DNA of 64,000 nt, taken from assembly GCF_013170705.1 (NCBI RefSeq), contig NZ_CP033334.1, forward strand, positions 4,565,501 through 4,629,500, given 5' to 3'. Below the pieces are notes generated by a model. It ran no database searches and had not been told where the DNA came from. It saw nothing but the letters and a program-made list of their open reading frames with translations. A program made the translations under genes and the position numbers. Origin of the DNA: Mesorhizobium loti. GTDB taxonomy: Bacteria; Pseudomonadota; Alphaproteobacteria; Rhizobiales; Rhizobiaceae. This document shows positions 17,773 through 25,966 of this stretch, piece after piece. Every line of letters starts with the position of its first letter. Within the stretch, counting starts at the first letter, position 1.

Positions 17773-18627
17773 ATGGAACAAACGACCAGAATGCGTGGGC
17801 GTCCTCGCTACGACCAGGAAGATGCCGGAGCCGCCGAGGCGTTCCGCTCGATCGGCTCCAAGGTCGAGCTCAACCGCGACGAGGCGGCTCCGCTGTGGGT
17901 GCAATTGCGCAACCAGGTCGAGGAAGCCATCAACACCGGCCTGCTGGCGGCCAATTCGCGCATCCCTTCCGAGCAGGCCCTGTGCGATTTCTTCGGCGTC
18001 TCGCGTCCGGTCGTGCGCGCCGCGATCGGCTCGCTATCCAGCGAGGGCCGCATCATCAAGATGCCGCGCAAGGGCATGTTCGTCGCCGCACCGCGCGAGC
18101 ATGTCGACTTCATGACGGCCAATCTCGGCGTGTTCGACGACCTGACGGCGAAAGGCCACAAGGTCTCGACGCGCACGCTCGAAATCTACCGCTGCCCGCC
18201 GAACGAGAAGGAATCCAGCGTCTTCGGCATTCCCGCCAATGGCAGCGTGGTCCGCATCAGCCGCGTCTACATGACCGACGGCGCGCCGATCACCATGACG
18301 CGCATCAGCCTGCCGGGGCACCGGGTGCCCGGTCTCGAAAACATCCTGTCGGAGAACCAGTCGATTTTCGGCACCATCCGCGCGGTGTTCGGCCTGACGG
18401 TGAAGCGCGCCGACCGCTGGCTGCGCGCGGCCTTGCCCACCAAGGAAGAGGCCGAGCAGATGGGCGTTGCCGCCAACACCCCGCTGATCGAGATCGAGTC
18501 GATTGCCTATGACGCGGATGGCGCGGCGCTCGAATATTACGAGGCCTTCTACAACTCTTCCGTCGCCCGCATCCACATGGCGGTCGAGCAGCCGTCGGCG
18601 ACGGTGAACGGTGTCGATCGCACCTGA
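17773..18627 (+). CDS. GntR family transcriptional regulator with UTRA domain (HutC-like)
   Basis: A 284-residue regulator. The winged helix-turn-helix (SRIPSEQALCDFFGVSRPVV through EGRIIKMPRKGMFV) lies in the first 110 residues, followed by a UTRA ligand-binding domain with VVRISRVYMTDGAPITMTRISLPG and a final YYEAFYNSSVARIHM strand. The start is uncertain: ATG at 17773 has weak GGGACC upstream, while ATGs at 17752 and 17725 are in frame and would add 7 or 16 residues. It is the last gene of the aacS operon and lies directly before the promoter of the carbohydrate operon. It probably binds the palindromes at 12413 and 18654 and so governs both operons and itself. Confidence 0.88.
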   Translation: MEQTTRMRGRPRYDQEDAGAAEAFRSIGSKVELNRDEAAPLWVQLRNQVEEAINTGLLAANSRIPSEQALCDFFGVSRPVVRAAIGSLSSEGRIIKMPRKGMFVAAPREHVDFMTANLGVFDDLTAKGHKVSTRTLEIYRCPPNEKESSVFGIPANGSVVRISRVYMTDGAPITMTRISLPGHRVPGLENILSENQSIFGTIRAVFGLTVKRADRWLRAALPTKEEAEQMGVAANTPLIEIESIAYDADGAALEYYEAFYNSSVARIHMAVEQPSATVNGVDRT

Positions 18628-18654
18628 ATCACGTCCATGAAAAAGAATCCGTTT

Positions 18655-18670
18655 TCTGGTTATAACCAGA
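18655..18670 (+). promoter_or_regulatory. GntR-type palindromic operator, second copy
   Basis: TCTGGTTATAACCAGA is a perfect 16-bp palindrome; with the preceding T it shares 15 identical bases with the site at 12413-12427. It is followed at once by TTGACG (18671-18676), a plausible -35 element, and lies about 160 bases before the first gene of the carbohydrate operon (start 18829) and 28 bases after the GntR stop codon. Placement on the edge of the promoter suggests repression by the adjacent GntR regulator. Confidence 0.7.
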
Positions 18671-18828
18671 TTGACGGACCCGGGAAGCTTCTGTAACGTC
18701 CTTGTCGTGGGGCCGGGAGGAGCCTGACCCCGGAGGCATTATCAGGATCGATCGGCTTGCGACGCCGCCTTGGCGGCGAGGGGAAGATTTTGCCCGCGTG
18801 CAAGCCCTTGGTCCGATGGAGGATTTGC

Positions 18829-19605
18829 GTGGATTACCGGTCGCAATTCGACCTGACGGGCGAGGTTGCCGTCGTCACCGGCGGCGCCAGCGGCATCGGC
18901 TTGGAAGCCGCCAAGGCGCTTGGTACTTGCGGCGCGCGCATCGTCCTTCTCGACATGAATACGCAAGGGCTGAAAGCCGCCGCCGACGAACTCATGGCGG
19001 CCGGTGTCGCCAGCGTCGACGGCCGCGTGCTGGACGTCACCGATCCGCAAGCCGTCGAAGCAATGGCCGCTCGAATCGTCAGCGATTTCGGCCAGGTCGA
19101 CATACTGGTCAACAGCGCCGGCATCGCCCGCCTCAACGCCGCGCTCGACACATCGGACGAAGAATGGCGCCTGGTGATGGACGTCAACGTCAACGGCGTC
19201 TACTGGGTCTCGCGCGCCTTCGGCCGCTCGATGGTCGCACGCAACAAGGGCTCGATCGTCAATCTCGGTTCGATGTCGGGCCTGATCATCAACCGTCCGC
19301 AGACCGCGCCCTCCTACATGGTGAGCAAGGGCGCCGTGCACATGATGACCAAGGCGCTGGCCGTCGAATGGGCGAAATCGGGCGTTCGCGTCAACGCCCT
19401 GGCGCCGGGCTATGTCGGCACCGAGATGACGCTGAAAATGCGCGAGCGCCCGGAACTCTTCAACACCTGGATCGACATGACGCCGATGGGCCGGCTCGGC
19501 GAGCCGCACGAGATCGCCTCGGCGATCCTGTTTCTCGCCTCGCCTGCGTCGAGCTACGTCACTGGCGCGATCCTGTCGATCGATGGCGGCTACACGGCCT
19601 GGTGA
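18829..19605 (+). CDS. SDR family oxidoreductase
   Basis: A 258-residue classical short-chain dehydrogenase. It has the Rossmann motif TGGASGIG, NSAGIA, the catalytic serine in NLGSMSGL, YMVSKGAVHMM (Tyr and Lys) and the C-terminal SIDGGYTAW. The start is GTG at 18829, decided by GGAGG about 7 bases upstream; no ATG fits. It leads an operon with an aldolase, a sugar-type ABC importer, a kinase and a second SDR, so it probably oxidises a sugar alcohol or sugar to a keto form. Asp after the first strands (LLDMNT) suggests NAD preference. Confidence 0.9.
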   Translation: MDYRSQFDLTGEVAVVTGGASGIGLEAAKALGTCGARIVLLDMNTQGLKAAADELMAAGVASVDGRVLDVTDPQAVEAMAARIVSDFGQVDILVNSAGIARLNAALDTSDEEWRLVMDVNVNGVYWVSRAFGRSMVARNKGSIVNLGSMSGLIINRPQTAPSYMVSKGAVHMMTKALAVEWAKSGVRVNALAPGYVGTEMTLKMRERPELFNTWIDMTPMGRLGEPHEIASAILFLASPASSYVTGAILSIDGGYTAW

Positions 19606-19632
19606 AGGGCCGAGCAAGGATTGGAATATCGC

Positions 19633-20292
19633 ATGACCGTTTCGGACCTAGAGGCACGCCAGGCAATCATCGATGCCTGCCTCAAGATGAACGCGCTGGG
19701 CATCAACCAGGGCACCTCAGGCAATGTCAGCCGACGCCATGGCGAGGGCATGCTGATCTCGCCGACCAGCACGCCTTACGAGACGCTGGTGCCCGAGGAC
19801 ATCGTCTTCATGGCCTGGGACGGCGAGGTCGACGGGCGCCTGCCGCCGTCGAGCGAATGGCGTTTCCATCTCGACATCATGAAGGCGCGGCCCGAGGTCA
19901 ACGCGGTCGTCCATGCGCATCCAACCTTTTGCACGACCATCGCCATCATGGGCAGGAAGATACCGGCGATCCATTACATGGTGGCGGTCGCCGGCGGCAG
20001 CGACATTCGCTGCGCCCCTTACGCCACCTTCGGCACGGCCGAGCTTTCGGCGCATGCGGTGGAGGCGCTGCGCGACCGCAAGGCCTGCCTGCTCGCACAG
20101 CACGGCATGATCGCGGTCGGTTCCAGCCTCAGCCAGGCGATGTGGCTGGCGGTGGAGGTGGAAACGCTGGCGCGGCAGTATCACGGCGCCCTGCAGATCG
20201 GCGAGCCGCCGATCCTGTCCGAGGAGGAGATCGAAAACGTCATCAAGCGCATGGCCAGCTACGGCCTGCGCGACAAGGAGGCTGCTGCCTGA
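19633..20292 (+). CDS. class II aldolase/adducin family protein (fuculose-phosphate aldolase-like)
   Basis: A 219-residue zinc-dependent aldolase or epimerase-fold enzyme. GTSGNVSRRH at residues 27-36 binds phosphate; Glu75, His94, His96 (HAHPTF) and His157 (QHGMIAVG) are the expected zinc ligands and base. Family members split ketose-1-phosphates into dihydroxyacetone phosphate and an aldehyde. ATG 19633 is taken as start; a TTG at 19621 is in frame but has its Shine-Dalgarno too close. With the PfkB kinase of the same operon it would form a phosphorylation and cleavage pathway for an imported sugar or polyol. Confidence 0.88.
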   Translation: MTVSDLEARQAIIDACLKMNALGINQGTSGNVSRRHGEGMLISPTSTPYETLVPEDIVFMAWDGEVDGRLPPSSEWRFHLDIMKARPEVNAVVHAHPTFCTTIAIMGRKIPAIHYMVAVAGGSDIRCAPYATFGTAELSAHAVEALRDRKACLLAQHGMIAVGSSLSQAMWLAVEVETLARQYHGALQIGEPPILSEEEIENVIKRMASYGLRDKEAAA

Positions 20293-20355
20293 GCGGCGGC
20301 CATCTGGCGCAATCCTCCGGGAAGGCCCGGAGCGATCAACAAGGGAGGAAATGAA

Positions 20356-21357
20356 ATGACCGGATCCATGAAAGGCCTCGTCAAGGCGCTCGCTTTGGGG
20401 TTGGCGGCGGCTTGCAGCCTGGCCGCCATCTCGGGCGCGAGTGCCGAGGAACTGTCGCTCAAGGGCAAGCGCATCGGCGTCTCCGCCATCGGAACGGATC
20501 ACTACTGGGACCTGATGGCGTTCCGCGGCATCCAGGACCGCGTGAAGGAGCTCGGCGGCGAAGTGATCGCGCTCGACGCCGGCCGCAAGGACCAGCAGCA
20601 GATCGCGCAGTTGCAGACGCTCATCGCTCAGAAGCCCGACGCCATCATCGAGCAGCTCGGCAATCTGGAAGTGCTGAACCCGTGGCTGCAGAAGATCCGC
20701 GATGCCGGCATCCCGCTGTTCACGGTCGACACCGCGACGCCGCACGCCATCAACAACACCACGTCCAACAACTACAACATCGGCGCCGAGATCGCGCTGC
20801 AGATGGTCGCCGACATGGGCGGCAAGGGCAATGTGCTGGTCTTCAACGGCTTCTACAGCGTGCCGGTCTGCAAGATCCGCTACGACCAGCTGAAATATGT
20901 GCTGACCTCGTTCCCCGATGTGAAGATCGTCGAGCCGGAACTGCGCGACGTCATCCCGAACACCGTGCAGAGCGCCTATTCCAACGTCACCGATATGCTG
21001 ACCAAGTCGCCCGAGAAGGGCTCGATCGGCGCGGTGTGGGCCTGCTGGGACGTACCGCAGATCGGCGCCACGCAGGCGGTCGAGGCCGCCGGCCGCAACG
21101 AGGTCAAGACCTACGGCATCGACGGCAGCCCGGAAGTCATCAAGATGGTGATGGATCCGAAGTCGTCGGCAGGCGCGGTGGCCGCGCAGCAGCCCTATGA
21201 GATCGGCAAGACATCGGTTGACAATGCCGCCAAATATCTTGCCGGCCAGAAGGTTGCGCCCTTCACCTTCGTACCGGCGGTGCTGATCAACAAGGAAAAT
21301 GCCGCCGAAAAAGGAAAGCCGTTCCTCGACGCCGCCGAAAAAGCAGGCGTTAAATAG
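20356..21357 (+). CDS. sugar ABC transporter substrate-binding protein (RbsB-like)
   Basis: A periplasmic receptor of 333 residues with a signal peptide (KGLVKALALGLAAACSLA, cleavage near ASA-EE at residue 30). The mature part has the Peripla_BP_4 fold: KRIGVSAIGTDHYWDLMAFRG, then DAGRKDQQQIAQLQTLIAQKPDAIIEQ and the hinge-strand sequences. GGGAGGAAATGAA precedes the ATG. It belongs to the pentose/hexose/polyol receptor class that works with RbsA-type double ATPases; its ligand is unknown. Confidence 0.92.
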   Translation: MTGSMKGLVKALALGLAAACSLAAISGASAEELSLKGKRIGVSAIGTDHYWDLMAFRGIQDRVKELGGEVIALDAGRKDQQQIAQLQTLIAQKPDAIIEQLGNLEVLNPWLQKIRDAGIPLFTVDTATPHAINNTTSNNYNIGAEIALQMVADMGGKGNVLVFNGFYSVPVCKIRYDQLKYVLTSFPDVKIVEPELRDVIPNTVQSAYSNVTDMLTKSPEKGSIGAVWACWDVPQIGATQAVEAAGRNEVKTYGIDGSPEVIKMVMDPKSSAGAVAAQQPYEIGKTSVDNAAKYLAGQKVAPFTFVPAVLINKENAAEKGKPFLDAAEKAGVK

Positions 21358-21428
21358 GCGGAACGAAACGGCGGGCAGCCATCTCCAGGGAAATGGCCGC
21401 CCGCCACCATCAACCAGGATTGACGGCC

Positions 21429-22955
21429 ATGCAGACAGCAAAGCGTGAAATTGCTGTATCGATGACGGACATATCGAAGCGGTTCGGTCCAGTGCGGGCG
21501 CTGGAGAACGCGAACCTCGAGATCGCGCGCGGCTCGATCCTCGGCCTTGTCGGCCAGAACGGCGCCGGCAAGTCGACGATCATCAAGGTGCTGGCCGGCA
21601 TCATCCGACCGGACAGCGGCACCATCGTCATCAATGGCGAGACCGTGACCTCGCTGTCGCCGGCAGCGGTGGAAAAGCTCGGCGTGCATTTCATCCATCA
21701 GGACAGGCTGCTGGTGCCGACCGCGACTGTCGGCGAGGCGGTGTTCCTCGGCCATGAAATCGGTCTCGGCCCGTTCGTCAGCCGCCGCGCCATGGAGCGC
21801 AAGGCGGCCGATCTGTTGAAGCGCTTCTTCGGCATGGAATTGCCGGCGGGAACCCTGGTCAAGGACCTGACCACGGCACAGCAGAAAGTGGTGCAGATCA
21901 CGCGGGCGCTGGCGCAGAAAGCGTCCGTGCTGGTGCTTGACGAGCCGACCGCGGCGCTGGTCAAACGCGAGGTCGACAGCCTGTTCGATGTGCTGCGCCG
22001 ACTGCGCGACGACGGCATCGCCGTGGTCTTCATTTCCCACTACATGCAGGAAATCGAAAAGCTGTGTGACCGCGTCACCGTGATGCGCAACGGCACCGAT
22101 GTCGGTACGGTCGATCCGCGTGAGACATCGATCGACGAGATCATATCGATGATGATCGCCCGCGATGTCGGCGAGATGTTTCCCAAGCGTTCGGTCACGC
22201 TGGGCGCGCCGGTGCTCGAAGTCGCCAATCTGCGGCTCGGCGGCAGCTTCGAAAACATCGGCTTCAACGTTCGCGCCGGCGAGATCGTCGGCCTCACGGG
22301 CCTGCTCGGCTCGGGCGCCAAGGAAATCGTGCAGTGTCTGTTCGGCCTCAAGACCGCCGATGGCGGCCAGGTCAAGGTCGAGGGCAAGCAGCTGTCGCTG
22401 TCGACGCCGGTCAAGGCCGTGCGTGACGGCATCGCCATGCTGCCGGAGGATCGTCGCGCGCACGGCGTGGCGCTCGGCCTGTCGGTGCGCGAGAACATTT
22501 CGCTGGCGAGCCTGCGCCGTTATTCCAGAAGCGGACTGGTCAGCCGCAACAGTGAGAACCAGGCGGTCGACGGACTGATCAAGGAATTGTCGATCAAGAC
22601 GCCGCATCGCGACGCGCTGGTGCGCGAACTCTCTGGCGGCAACCAGCAGAAGGTGGCGATCGCCAAATGGTTGAGCTGCCGGTCGCGGGTCTATGTGCTG
22701 GACGAGCCCACGGTGGCCGTCGATGTCGGCGCCAAGGTCGAGATCTACAATCTATTGAACCGGCTGGCGGGCGAGGGGGCGGCGATCCTGCTTCTGTCGT
22801 CGGACCTGCTCGAACTGGTCGGCGTCTGCGACCGGGTGCTGGTCGTCTATCGCGGCCGGCTGGCCGGTACCTTCTCCGGTGCGGCGATGAACAGCGATGC
22901 GTTGCTCGCGGCGTCATCGGGCGCGCGCTCCAACGCTGACGGGGTGGCAGCATGA
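21429..22955 (+). CDS. sugar ABC transporter ATP-binding protein (RbsA/MglA type, double ATPase)
   Basis: A cytosolic ATPase of 508 residues with two fused ABC domains. The first has Walker A GQNGAGKST and Walker B VLVLDEPTAAL. In the second the P-loop is degenerate (GLLGSGAKE) with signature LSGGNQQKVAIAKWL and Walker B YVLDEPTVAVDVG, the usual asymmetry of RbsA proteins. ATG 21429 is preferred over the upstream in-frame 21393 because AGGA lies about 9 bases before it. It energises the two permeases that follow. Confidence 0.92.
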   Translation: MQTAKREIAVSMTDISKRFGPVRALENANLEIARGSILGLVGQNGAGKSTIIKVLAGIIRPDSGTIVINGETVTSLSPAAVEKLGVHFIHQDRLLVPTATVGEAVFLGHEIGLGPFVSRRAMERKAADLLKRFFGMELPAGTLVKDLTTAQQKVVQITRALAQKASVLVLDEPTAALVKREVDSLFDVLRRLRDDGIAVVFISHYMQEIEKLCDRVTVMRNGTDVGTVDPRETSIDEIISMMIARDVGEMFPKRSVTLGAPVLEVANLRLGGSFENIGFNVRAGEIVGLTGLLGSGAKEIVQCLFGLKTADGGQVKVEGKQLSLSTPVKAVRDGIAMLPEDRRAHGVALGLSVRENISLASLRRYSRSGLVSRNSENQAVDGLIKELSIKTPHRDALVRELSGGNQQKVAIAKWLSCRSRVYVLDEPTVAVDVGAKVEIYNLLNRLAGEGAAILLLSSDLLELVGVCDRVLVVYRGRLAGTFSGAAMNSDALLAASSGARSNADGVAA

Positions 22956-23983
22956 GCGCGACAACTGTCCACGCCCAAGCCGACGTGTCCGACCAAACCA
23001 GCGCCACGGGCAAAAGTGCCGGACGGCGCTTCGCCACCCTCGTCGTGCGGCTCGGCGCGATTGCCGCCTTCGCCGCGATCATGGCCTATTTCGTCGTCTT
23101 TGCGCCGGGCTTCACATCGACCTTCAACCTGATCAACGTCGTCGAGCAGTCGGCGATCCTGGGTGTGCTCGCCTATGGCATGACTTCCGTCATCATCGGC
23201 GGCGGCTCCGATGTCACCGAAGGCGGCATCGACCTGTCGATCGCCGCCAATATGGGGCTGTGCGCCGCCGTCTACGCCACGCTGCTGTCGATGGGCTATG
23301 GCGACGTCCTTTCGGCGCTGGCGGCCATCGCCGTCGGCATGGCGGTTGGCGCGCTGAACGCCCTTGCCGTGGTCGGTCTCGGCATCCTGCCGCTGCTGGC
23401 GACACTTGCCGTGCTCAACGTAGCCGCCGGCATGGAACTCACGCTCACCCAGAACACGGTCGTCGGCGCATCCTCCCCGCTGCTCGGCTTCCTGGTTTCC
23501 GGGGCCTTTCTTGGCATCTCGGCGCTGGCCTGGGCGCTGATCCTGTTCTCCGCCCTCGTCATCGCCATCTTTCACTACACCTCGTTCGGGCTCAGGCTTT
23601 ACGCGGTTGGTGGCCATCCGGAAGCAGCGCGCGCGGCCGGTCTCAGCGTGCCCTTCTACGTGTCCTTCACCTATGTGCTGAGCGGCTTCTGCGCGGCGGT
23701 GGCAAGCGTCCTCACCGTTTCGCGGCTCTCGGCCAGCACGCCCGGTTCCGGCGAACTGCTTTTGTCGGTGCTGGCGGCGGCGTTACTCGGCACCGTCTTT
23801 TCCCGCCGCTTCGTTCCGACCATGGGCGGCACGCTGCTCAGCGTGCTGTTCATCGGCCTGCTCGCCAACGGCTTCCAGTTGCTCAACGTCTCCAGCTACT
23901 GGGTCAACGGCGTGCAGGGCGCGCTGATCCTGCTGGTGGTGGCCATCACATCCTTTGCCCGCGGCTCGGAGGGTTCACGATGA
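22952..23983 (+). CDS. sugar ABC transporter permease (RbsC type)
   Basis: A 343-residue inner-membrane permease with a long cytosolic N-terminus and eight or more helices. It contains ILGVLAYGMTSVIIGGGSDVTEGGIDLSIAANMG, the RbsC-type pattern with the GGIDLS signature, and the cytosolic loop (YAVGGHPEAARAAGLSV) that contacts the ATPase. ATGA overlap with the ATPase gene. It forms a heterodimer with the next gene rather than the homodimer of E. coli RbsC. Confidence 0.92.
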   Translation: MSATTVHAQADVSDQTSATGKSAGRRFATLVVRLGAIAAFAAIMAYFVVFAPGFTSTFNLINVVEQSAILGVLAYGMTSVIIGGGSDVTEGGIDLSIAANMGLCAAVYATLLSMGYGDVLSALAAIAVGMAVGALNALAVVGLGILPLLATLAVLNVAAGMELTLTQNTVVGASSPLLGFLVSGAFLGISALAWALILFSALVIAIFHYTSFGLRLYAVGGHPEAARAAGLSVPFYVSFTYVLSGFCAAVASVLTVSRLSASTPGSGELLLSVLAAALLGTVFSRRFVPTMGGTLLSVLFIGLLANGFQLLNVSSYWVNGVQGALILLVVAITSFARGSEGSR

Positions 23984-24963
23984 GCGTCTCGGCAAATGAC
24001 AGTCCCAAGATGAGCCTGCGCGCCTTCCTTGCCAAATACAGCGTGCTCATCGCCTTCGCGGCGATCGTCATCTTCTTCGCTGTGGCGAGCCCGACCTTCC
24101 TGACGCCGGCGAACCTCTTCAACGTGCTGGTCAACAATGTCGTCATGCTGGCGATCGTGGCGCTCGGGCTCACCATCGTCATCTCGTCCGGCGGCATCGA
24201 TCTTTCCGTCGGCGTGTCCGTTGACATGGCCAGCATGGTCTTCGTGATGCTCTTGGCTGCCGGTTACAGCGGCGTGGTCGGCGTCGGTGGCGGCCTGGGT
24301 GCTGCCCTGGTCGTCGGTATCCTCAACGCCATCCTCATCACCAGGCTCAACATCAGCCCGTTCCTGGCAACGCTTGGCGTGCTGTTCATCGGCCAGAGCA
24401 CACAACAGCTCGCCACCAGCGGCGGCCAGCCAATCTACCTCACCAGCGGCTATGCCAGCGACCAGTTCAACGCCATTGCCCGCACCGCTTTGTTCGGCGT
24501 GCCGACGCCGGTGATCGTGCTGGTCGTCTCGGCCATCGCGGTCCACGTCCTGCTGCACCGCTCTGTCTTCGGTCGCTATGTGCAGGCGATGGGCGCGCAG
24601 CCGGGCGTCGCCTGGTATTCCGGCATCCGCGTGCCGCGCGAGTTGTCGATGGTGCATGTGCTGTGCGCGCTGCTGGCGGGCGTCACCGGCATCCTGCTGT
24701 CGGCAACGGTCAAGTCCTACGTGCCGCTGTCCGGCAACGCCTTCCTGCTCGATGCCATCGGCGCCACCTTCATCGGCACGACGCTGAGCCGCGAGCGCAA
24801 GCCTTCGGTGATCGGCACGCTGCTCGGTGTCCTACTGCTTGCCATCGTCAAGAACGGGCTGCTGCTCGTTGGCTGGAACTTCTACTGGCAGCAGGTCGGC
24901 ATCGGCGTGTTGGTCTTCCTGGTGCTGGCCGTGAGCTTCGGCCTTCGCCGCGCCACCCATTGA
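23980..24963 (+). CDS. sugar ABC transporter permease (RbsC type), second subunit
   Basis: A 327-residue permease paralogous to its upstream neighbour. VALGLTIVISSGGIDLSVGVSVDMASM is the signature, and YVQAMGAQPGVAWYSGIRV is the coupling loop. It starts with an ATGA overlap. A perfect 17-bp tandem duplication covers its last codons and stop, so the protein end is unchanged by the second unit. The operon continues into a PfkB kinase after 37 bases. Confidence 0.92.
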   Translation: MSVSANDSPKMSLRAFLAKYSVLIAFAAIVIFFAVASPTFLTPANLFNVLVNNVVMLAIVALGLTIVISSGGIDLSVGVSVDMASMVFVMLLAAGYSGVVGVGGGLGAALVVGILNAILITRLNISPFLATLGVLFIGQSTQQLATSGGQPIYLTSGYASDQFNAIARTALFGVPTPVIVLVVSAIAVHVLLHRSVFGRYVQAMGAQPGVAWYSGIRVPRELSMVHVLCALLAGVTGILLSATVKSYVPLSGNAFLLDAIGATFIGTTLSRERKPSVIGTLLGVLLLAIVKNGLLLVGWNFYWQQVGIGVLVFLVLAVSFGLRRATH

Positions 24964-24986
24964 GTTCGACCACCCATTGAGTTCGA
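24953..24986 (+). repeat. perfect 17-bp tandem duplication across a stop codon
   Basis: CCACCCATTGAGTTCGA occurs at 24953-24969 and again immediately at 24970-24986 with no mismatch. The first copy contains the last two codons and TGA stop of the permease gene; the second lies in the gap before the kinase ribosome-binding site. This looks like a recent slippage duplication that lengthened the intercistronic gap. Confidence 0.9.
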
Positions 24987-25000
24987 AAGGTCAGCCAACC

Positions 25001-25966
25001 ATGCCACAATTCGACGTCAGCTCGATCGGCTTCTACGTCCTGGATATCCTGGGGCGGCCGGTGTCGCGCATCCCCGAGGGCGGCCGCGCCGACTATATCG
25101 AGGAGATCCGCATGACTGTCGCAGGCACGGCCGGCGCGACCGGCATGGACTGCGCCATCCTCGGGTTGAAGACGCGGGCCGTCACCACGCTCGGCACCGA
25201 CGACATGGGCGATTGGTTCCTGGCCAAGCTGAAGAAATATGGCCTGGAGTGCGGCCTGGTGCGCCGCGACGGCAGCGTCCAGACCTCCTCCACCATTCTG
25301 CCGGTACGGCCAAATGGCGAGCGTCCGGCATTGCATGTGCCGGGGACGGCTGCCGTTTTCGAGGTCGCGGACGCCGATCTCGACGCCGCCCTTGACGCCA
25401 CGGTCGTCCATGTCGGCGGCACCGGGCTGTTGAAGCGTTTTGACGGCGTGCCGACGGTCAAGCTGTTGAAGCGCGCCAAGGAACTTGGCCGCATCACGAC
25501 CTTCGATCTGATCCAGGCGACGCCGGAAACCTGGAAGCTGGTTGAGCCGTGCCTGCCCTATATCGACTATTTCGTGCCGAGCATCGACGAGGCGGGCGAG
25601 ATGGCGCACGACCGGGATCCGGCTCGCGTTGCCGCCTTCTTCAAGTCGAGGGGCGTGAAGAACTGCATCCTGACACTCGGCGCCGATGGCGTGCATGTCT
25701 CGCCGCAGCATGGCGAGGATTTCCACCTGCCGGCCTTCGACGTCGAGGTCTTCGACACCACGGGCTGCGGTGACTCCTTCACCGCCGGCATCATCGTCGG
25801 CATCGTCAAGGGCTGGGACCTCAAACAGTCTGCCCGCTTCGCAACTGCCGTCGCCGCCAAGGTGGCGATGGGGCTCGGCTCCGACGGCAAACTCGTTTCA
25901 TTCGACGACACGATCGTGGCGATGAATTCGCTCCCGGTCAGGACATCAAAGGTGCAAGCAGCATGA
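25001..25966 (+). CDS. PfkB family carbohydrate kinase
   Basis: A 321-residue ribokinase-fold kinase. It has the N-terminal substrate region (GGRADY, then TAGATGMDCAILGLKT) and the C-terminal PfkB signature DTTGCGDSFTAGIIVGIVKG, with the catalytic Asp in GCGD; Cys replaces the more usual Ala of GAGD. The ATG at 25001 is chosen with AAAGG about 10 bases upstream. In this operon it should phosphorylate the keto-sugar made by an SDR, giving the substrate of the class II aldolase. The exact sugar is unknown. Confidence 0.9.
   Translation: MPQFDVSSIGFYVLDILGRPVSRIPEGGRADYIEEIRMTVAGTAGATGMDCAILGLKTRAVTTLGTDDMGDWFLAKLKKYGLECGLVRRDGSVQTSSTILPVRPNGERPALHVPGTAAVFEVADADLDAALDATVVHVGGTGLLKRFDGVPTVKLLKRAKELGRITTFDLIQATPETWKLVEPCLPYIDYFVPSIDEAGEMAHDRDPARVAAFFKSRGVKNCILTLGADGVHVSPQHGEDFHLPAFDVEVFDTTGCGDSFTAGIIVGIVKGWDLKQSARFATAVAAKVAMGLGSDGKLVSFDDTIVAMNSLPVRTSKVQAA

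Noticed and set aside
19717..21441. A 574-codon minus-strand open frame across the aldolase and RbsB-like genes
   Set aside because: It runs antisense through two well-supported genes and across their intergenic gap, and resembles no protein family.
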